NCBI GenBank assembly: GCA_965217615.1
Contig: CBDCIT010000014.1
Span: forward strand, 186,001-250,000
Origin: CAVOAK01 sp965217615
GTDB taxonomy: Bacteria; Pseudomonadota; Alphaproteobacteria; UBA8366; CAVOAK01
Length of the DNA: 64,000 bases
Direction: 5' to 3'
Below are positions 62,425 to 64,000 of the stretch, one piece after another (position 1 is the first letter of the stretch; each line of letters starts with the position of its first letter). A model generated the notes under the pieces. That model saw only the letters and a list, made by a program, of their open reading frames with translations, made no database searches and was not told the origin of the DNA. The position numbers and the translations under genes were made by a program.

Positions 62425-62967
62425 TTAGGCAGTTGCGAGCGGATACTCGGCTTCTTGCGTATAGATCGCGCCAGTATGGCTGAGAAAACTGGAATAGAGC
62501 ATCAGGGCCCGAACCGAGAATGTGTCGGACTTGAACATTGAGTACTCGGCGGCGAACTGCTCGACCCGTTCGGATTTGGCGCGCTTGAGCCGGGCCAGCG
62601 TGACGTGAGGAACGAACTTGCGTGATTCCGGTACGCAGCCTGCCCGCACCATGGCCGACTCGACCCTTGCCTGCAAGGAGACCAATTCCGGCGAGCGCGC
62701 AGCCTTGATCCACAACGCGCGAATCGCGCGGCCTTTGCCGAAAAATCCAACGGTTTCCAACCTAATTTCAAACGGATCGGCAGTGACGTGAGACAGCGCA
62801 TTATCTATGTCGGGAATGTCGCCACGGTCCATTTCGCCGATGAACCGCAAGGTCAAATGGAGATTTTCAGGCGACACCCATCGCGCACCCGGGAGTCCGG
62901 CGCATATCGCCGCCAGCTGGACACGGACTGGATCGGGAAGTGCAAGCGCGACGAACAGGCGAACCAT
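62425..62967 (-). CDS. thpR: RNA 2',3'-cyclic phosphodiesterase (ThpR/LigT family)
   Basis: This 180-residue protein has the two H-x-T-L motifs of the 2H phosphoesterases, PENLHLTLRFIGEMDRGD and KFVPHVTLARLKRAKSER, about 80 residues apart. It opens RLFVALALPDPVRVQLAAIC. The enzyme hydrolyses or ligates RNA 2',3'-cyclic ends in vitro. It lies 39 bp upstream, in transcription order, from no other gene of its strand until the reductase at 63007. Confidence 0.94.
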   Translation of the reverse strand: MVRLFVALALPDPVRVQLAAICAGLPGARWVSPENLHLTLRFIGEMDRGDIPDIDNALSHVTADPFEIRLETVGFFGKGRAIRALWIKAARSPELVSLQARVESAMVRAGCVPESRKFVPHVTLARLKRAKSERVEQFAAEYSMFKSDTFSVRALMLYSSFLSHTGAIYTQEAEYPLATA

Positions 62968-63006
62968 ATGGACTTCTCCATGATCGATCAGTCAGGACAG
63001 CGAGGA

Positions 63007-64000
63007 TCACGGGCAAGGGTTAGTGTATTCATTGTGAATGGCATCGATACCTTCCAGCACTTCGTTCGAAAGTTCGAGGCCAACACTTTGGAGATCCATC
63101 TCGAGTTGATCCATGGTGCGAACGCCAATAATGACCGAAGTTACAAACGGGCGTGCACGTGCATAAGCTATCGCCATGACGGCCGGCTCGAGGCCGCGCT
63201 GGCGCGCCAGAGCAGCGTAGCGCTCCGTAGCGGCCGCGCCATTCGGCGTCAAAAGGCGTTTGAAATAGTCCTCAAACAAGAAAAAGCGAGTGCCTTCAGG
63301 GCGCGCACCGCCAATATACTTGGCCGAAAGCAATCCATGGCGTAGCGGCGAGTAGGCAAGAATGCCGCAATCCTCGCGATGCGCTACTTCGGCGACGTCC
63401 GTCTCAAGCAACCTGTCGAGCAGGCTGTATGAGTTCTGGATGGAAACGACACGCGGGAGGCTGTATTTTTCCGCCGCGTGGAGAAATGTCATGGCGCCCC
63501 ACCCGCTCTCGTTCGAGAGGCCTATGTGGCGAACTTTGCCTGCCTTAACGAAGTCGTTGAGGAGTTCGAGTTGCTCGACGATCGGGGTCTCTTCTGCGTC
63601 ACCCGGATGGCTGTAAGTCGTGCGGCCCCAGGCTTGTATATTTCGATCGGGCGAATGCAGCTGGTAGAGATCCACATAGTCCGTCTGAAGCCGCTTAAGC
63701 GACGCATCGATGGCAGCCTCGATATTGCGTTTGTCGATGCGCACTTCACCGTTAACTTGCAAATCACGCCTGACATAGGATTGTGAGGCGCGCCCGGTAA
63801 TCTTCGTCGCAAGGACGATGTCGTCACGCCGACCTCGCGCCTTCAACCATGTGCCGACGACTTCCTCAGTGCGGCCATAAGTTTCCGCCATCATCGGCAC
63901 CGGATACCGCTCCGCCGTATCGATAAAGTTGATGCCACTGGCGACGGCATGATCCATGAGTCTATGGGCGGTCGGCTCGTCTGTTTGATGACCAAAGACC
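63007..64000 (-). CDS. Aldo/keto reductase, 5' end beyond window
   Basis: The frame is open to the window edge, with 330 residues visible (the ATG at 63957 is only an internal methionine). It reads VFGHQTDEPTAHRLMDHAVA, then GINFIDTAERYPVPMM, which has the D and Y of the catalytic tetrad. VDLYQLHSPDRNI and RHIGLSNESGWGAMTFLHAA follow, as in Tas-like reductases, and the C-terminal NADPH-binding part is PFVTSVIIGVRTMDQLEMDL. It reduces aldehydes or ketones with NADPH; substrate unknown. Complete length is about 345, so little is missing. Confidence 0.92.
   Translation of the reverse strand, partial: VFGHQTDEPTAHRLMDHAVASGINFIDTAERYPVPMMAETYGRTEEVVGTWLKARGRRDDIVLATKITGRASQSYVRRDLQVNGEVRIDKRNIEAAIDASLKRLQTDYVDLYQLHSPDRNIQAWGRTTYSHPGDAEETPIVEQLELLNDFVKAGKVRHIGLSNESGWGAMTFLHAAEKYSLPRVVSIQNSYSLLDRLLETDVAEVAHREDCGILAYSPLRHGLLSAKYIGGARPEGTRFFLFEDYFKRLLTPNGAAATERYAALARQRGLEPAVMAIAYARARPFVTSVIIGVRTMDQLEMDLQSVGLELSNEVLEGIDAIHNEYTNPCP

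Noticed and set aside
1..64000. CRISPR array, prophage, toxin-antitoxin or tRNA genes
   Set aside because: No regularly spaced repeats, phage structural genes, typical antitoxin-toxin pairs or tRNA-like arms were seen by reading both strands; a covariance-model scan would be needed to exclude tRNAs fully.

Overview
The window is GC-rich DNA that looks like an alphaproteobacterial, Rhodospirillales-like chromosome. This is inferred from the mix of IalB-type and NnrU-type proteins, a DUF1127 protein, a GcvA-like LysR gene, twin-arginine dipeptide-type binding protein, and the usual gene styles. No taxon-defining RNA gene is present, so the assignment is only an inference.

The sequence splits into two unlike halves. 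Positions 1 to about 42,900 are an accessory, insertion-sequence-laden region. It holds a 5' part of dinD with a divergent HARE-HTH gene, a solo IS1-type transposase, two IS1182-type elements, one IS256-type, two IS21-type, one IS3-type, two IS1202/ISNCY-type elements and an IS1595-type relic. Ends and target duplications can be read directly for several of them. Between the elements lies a catabolic gene set: NTF2/SnoaL-like proteins (three paralogues, two of them split by insertions), an Ldh-type dehydrogenase, two amidohydrolases, an amidase, a peptide-type ABC importer lacking ATPases, two Rieske oxygenase alpha subunits (one frameshifted), a threonine-synthase-like enzyme, a di-haem cytochrome c, an MDR reductase and an SDR. 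Together they suggest uptake and stepwise hydrolysis/oxidation of amide-containing or aromatic compounds; the substrate cannot be told from the sequence. Some surface-polysaccharide-type genes (GT41-like transferase, nucleotidyltransferase fragment, Wzy/ligase-like membrane protein) are mixed in.

From about 43,000 to the end the window is compact, mostly intact and insertion-free: YggT, YggU, FolD, a DM13 protein, NnrU, ArgG with a possible 28-residue small protein behind it, an IalB protein, a SpoU RNA methyltransferase, an L-asparaginase, a quinone-oxidoreductase relic, a methyltransferase, a broken LysR regulator, an aminotransferase, acetoacetyl-CoA synthetase, a DMT exporter, an ICMT-like protein, a Sel1 protein, pterin carbinolamine dehydratase, a small zinc protease, a UDG-family protein, a low-molecular-weight phosphatase, ThpR and an aldo/keto reductase that runs off the edge.

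Nothing here proves a new system. The observations most worth following are the 28-codon gene behind argG with a Shine-Dalgarno matching the whole 16S tail (46,037-46,123), the A7 tract that puts a polysaccharide ligase-like gene out of frame (39,683-39,689), an FNR-type box before a Rieske oxygenase, the NTF2-like/Rieske set, a 16-bp target duplication around an IS1202-type element, IS21 copies with damaged IstB ATPases, and a run of RNA hairpins at 52,873-53,036. Many single-base frameshifts occur, which may be true decay or assembly error.
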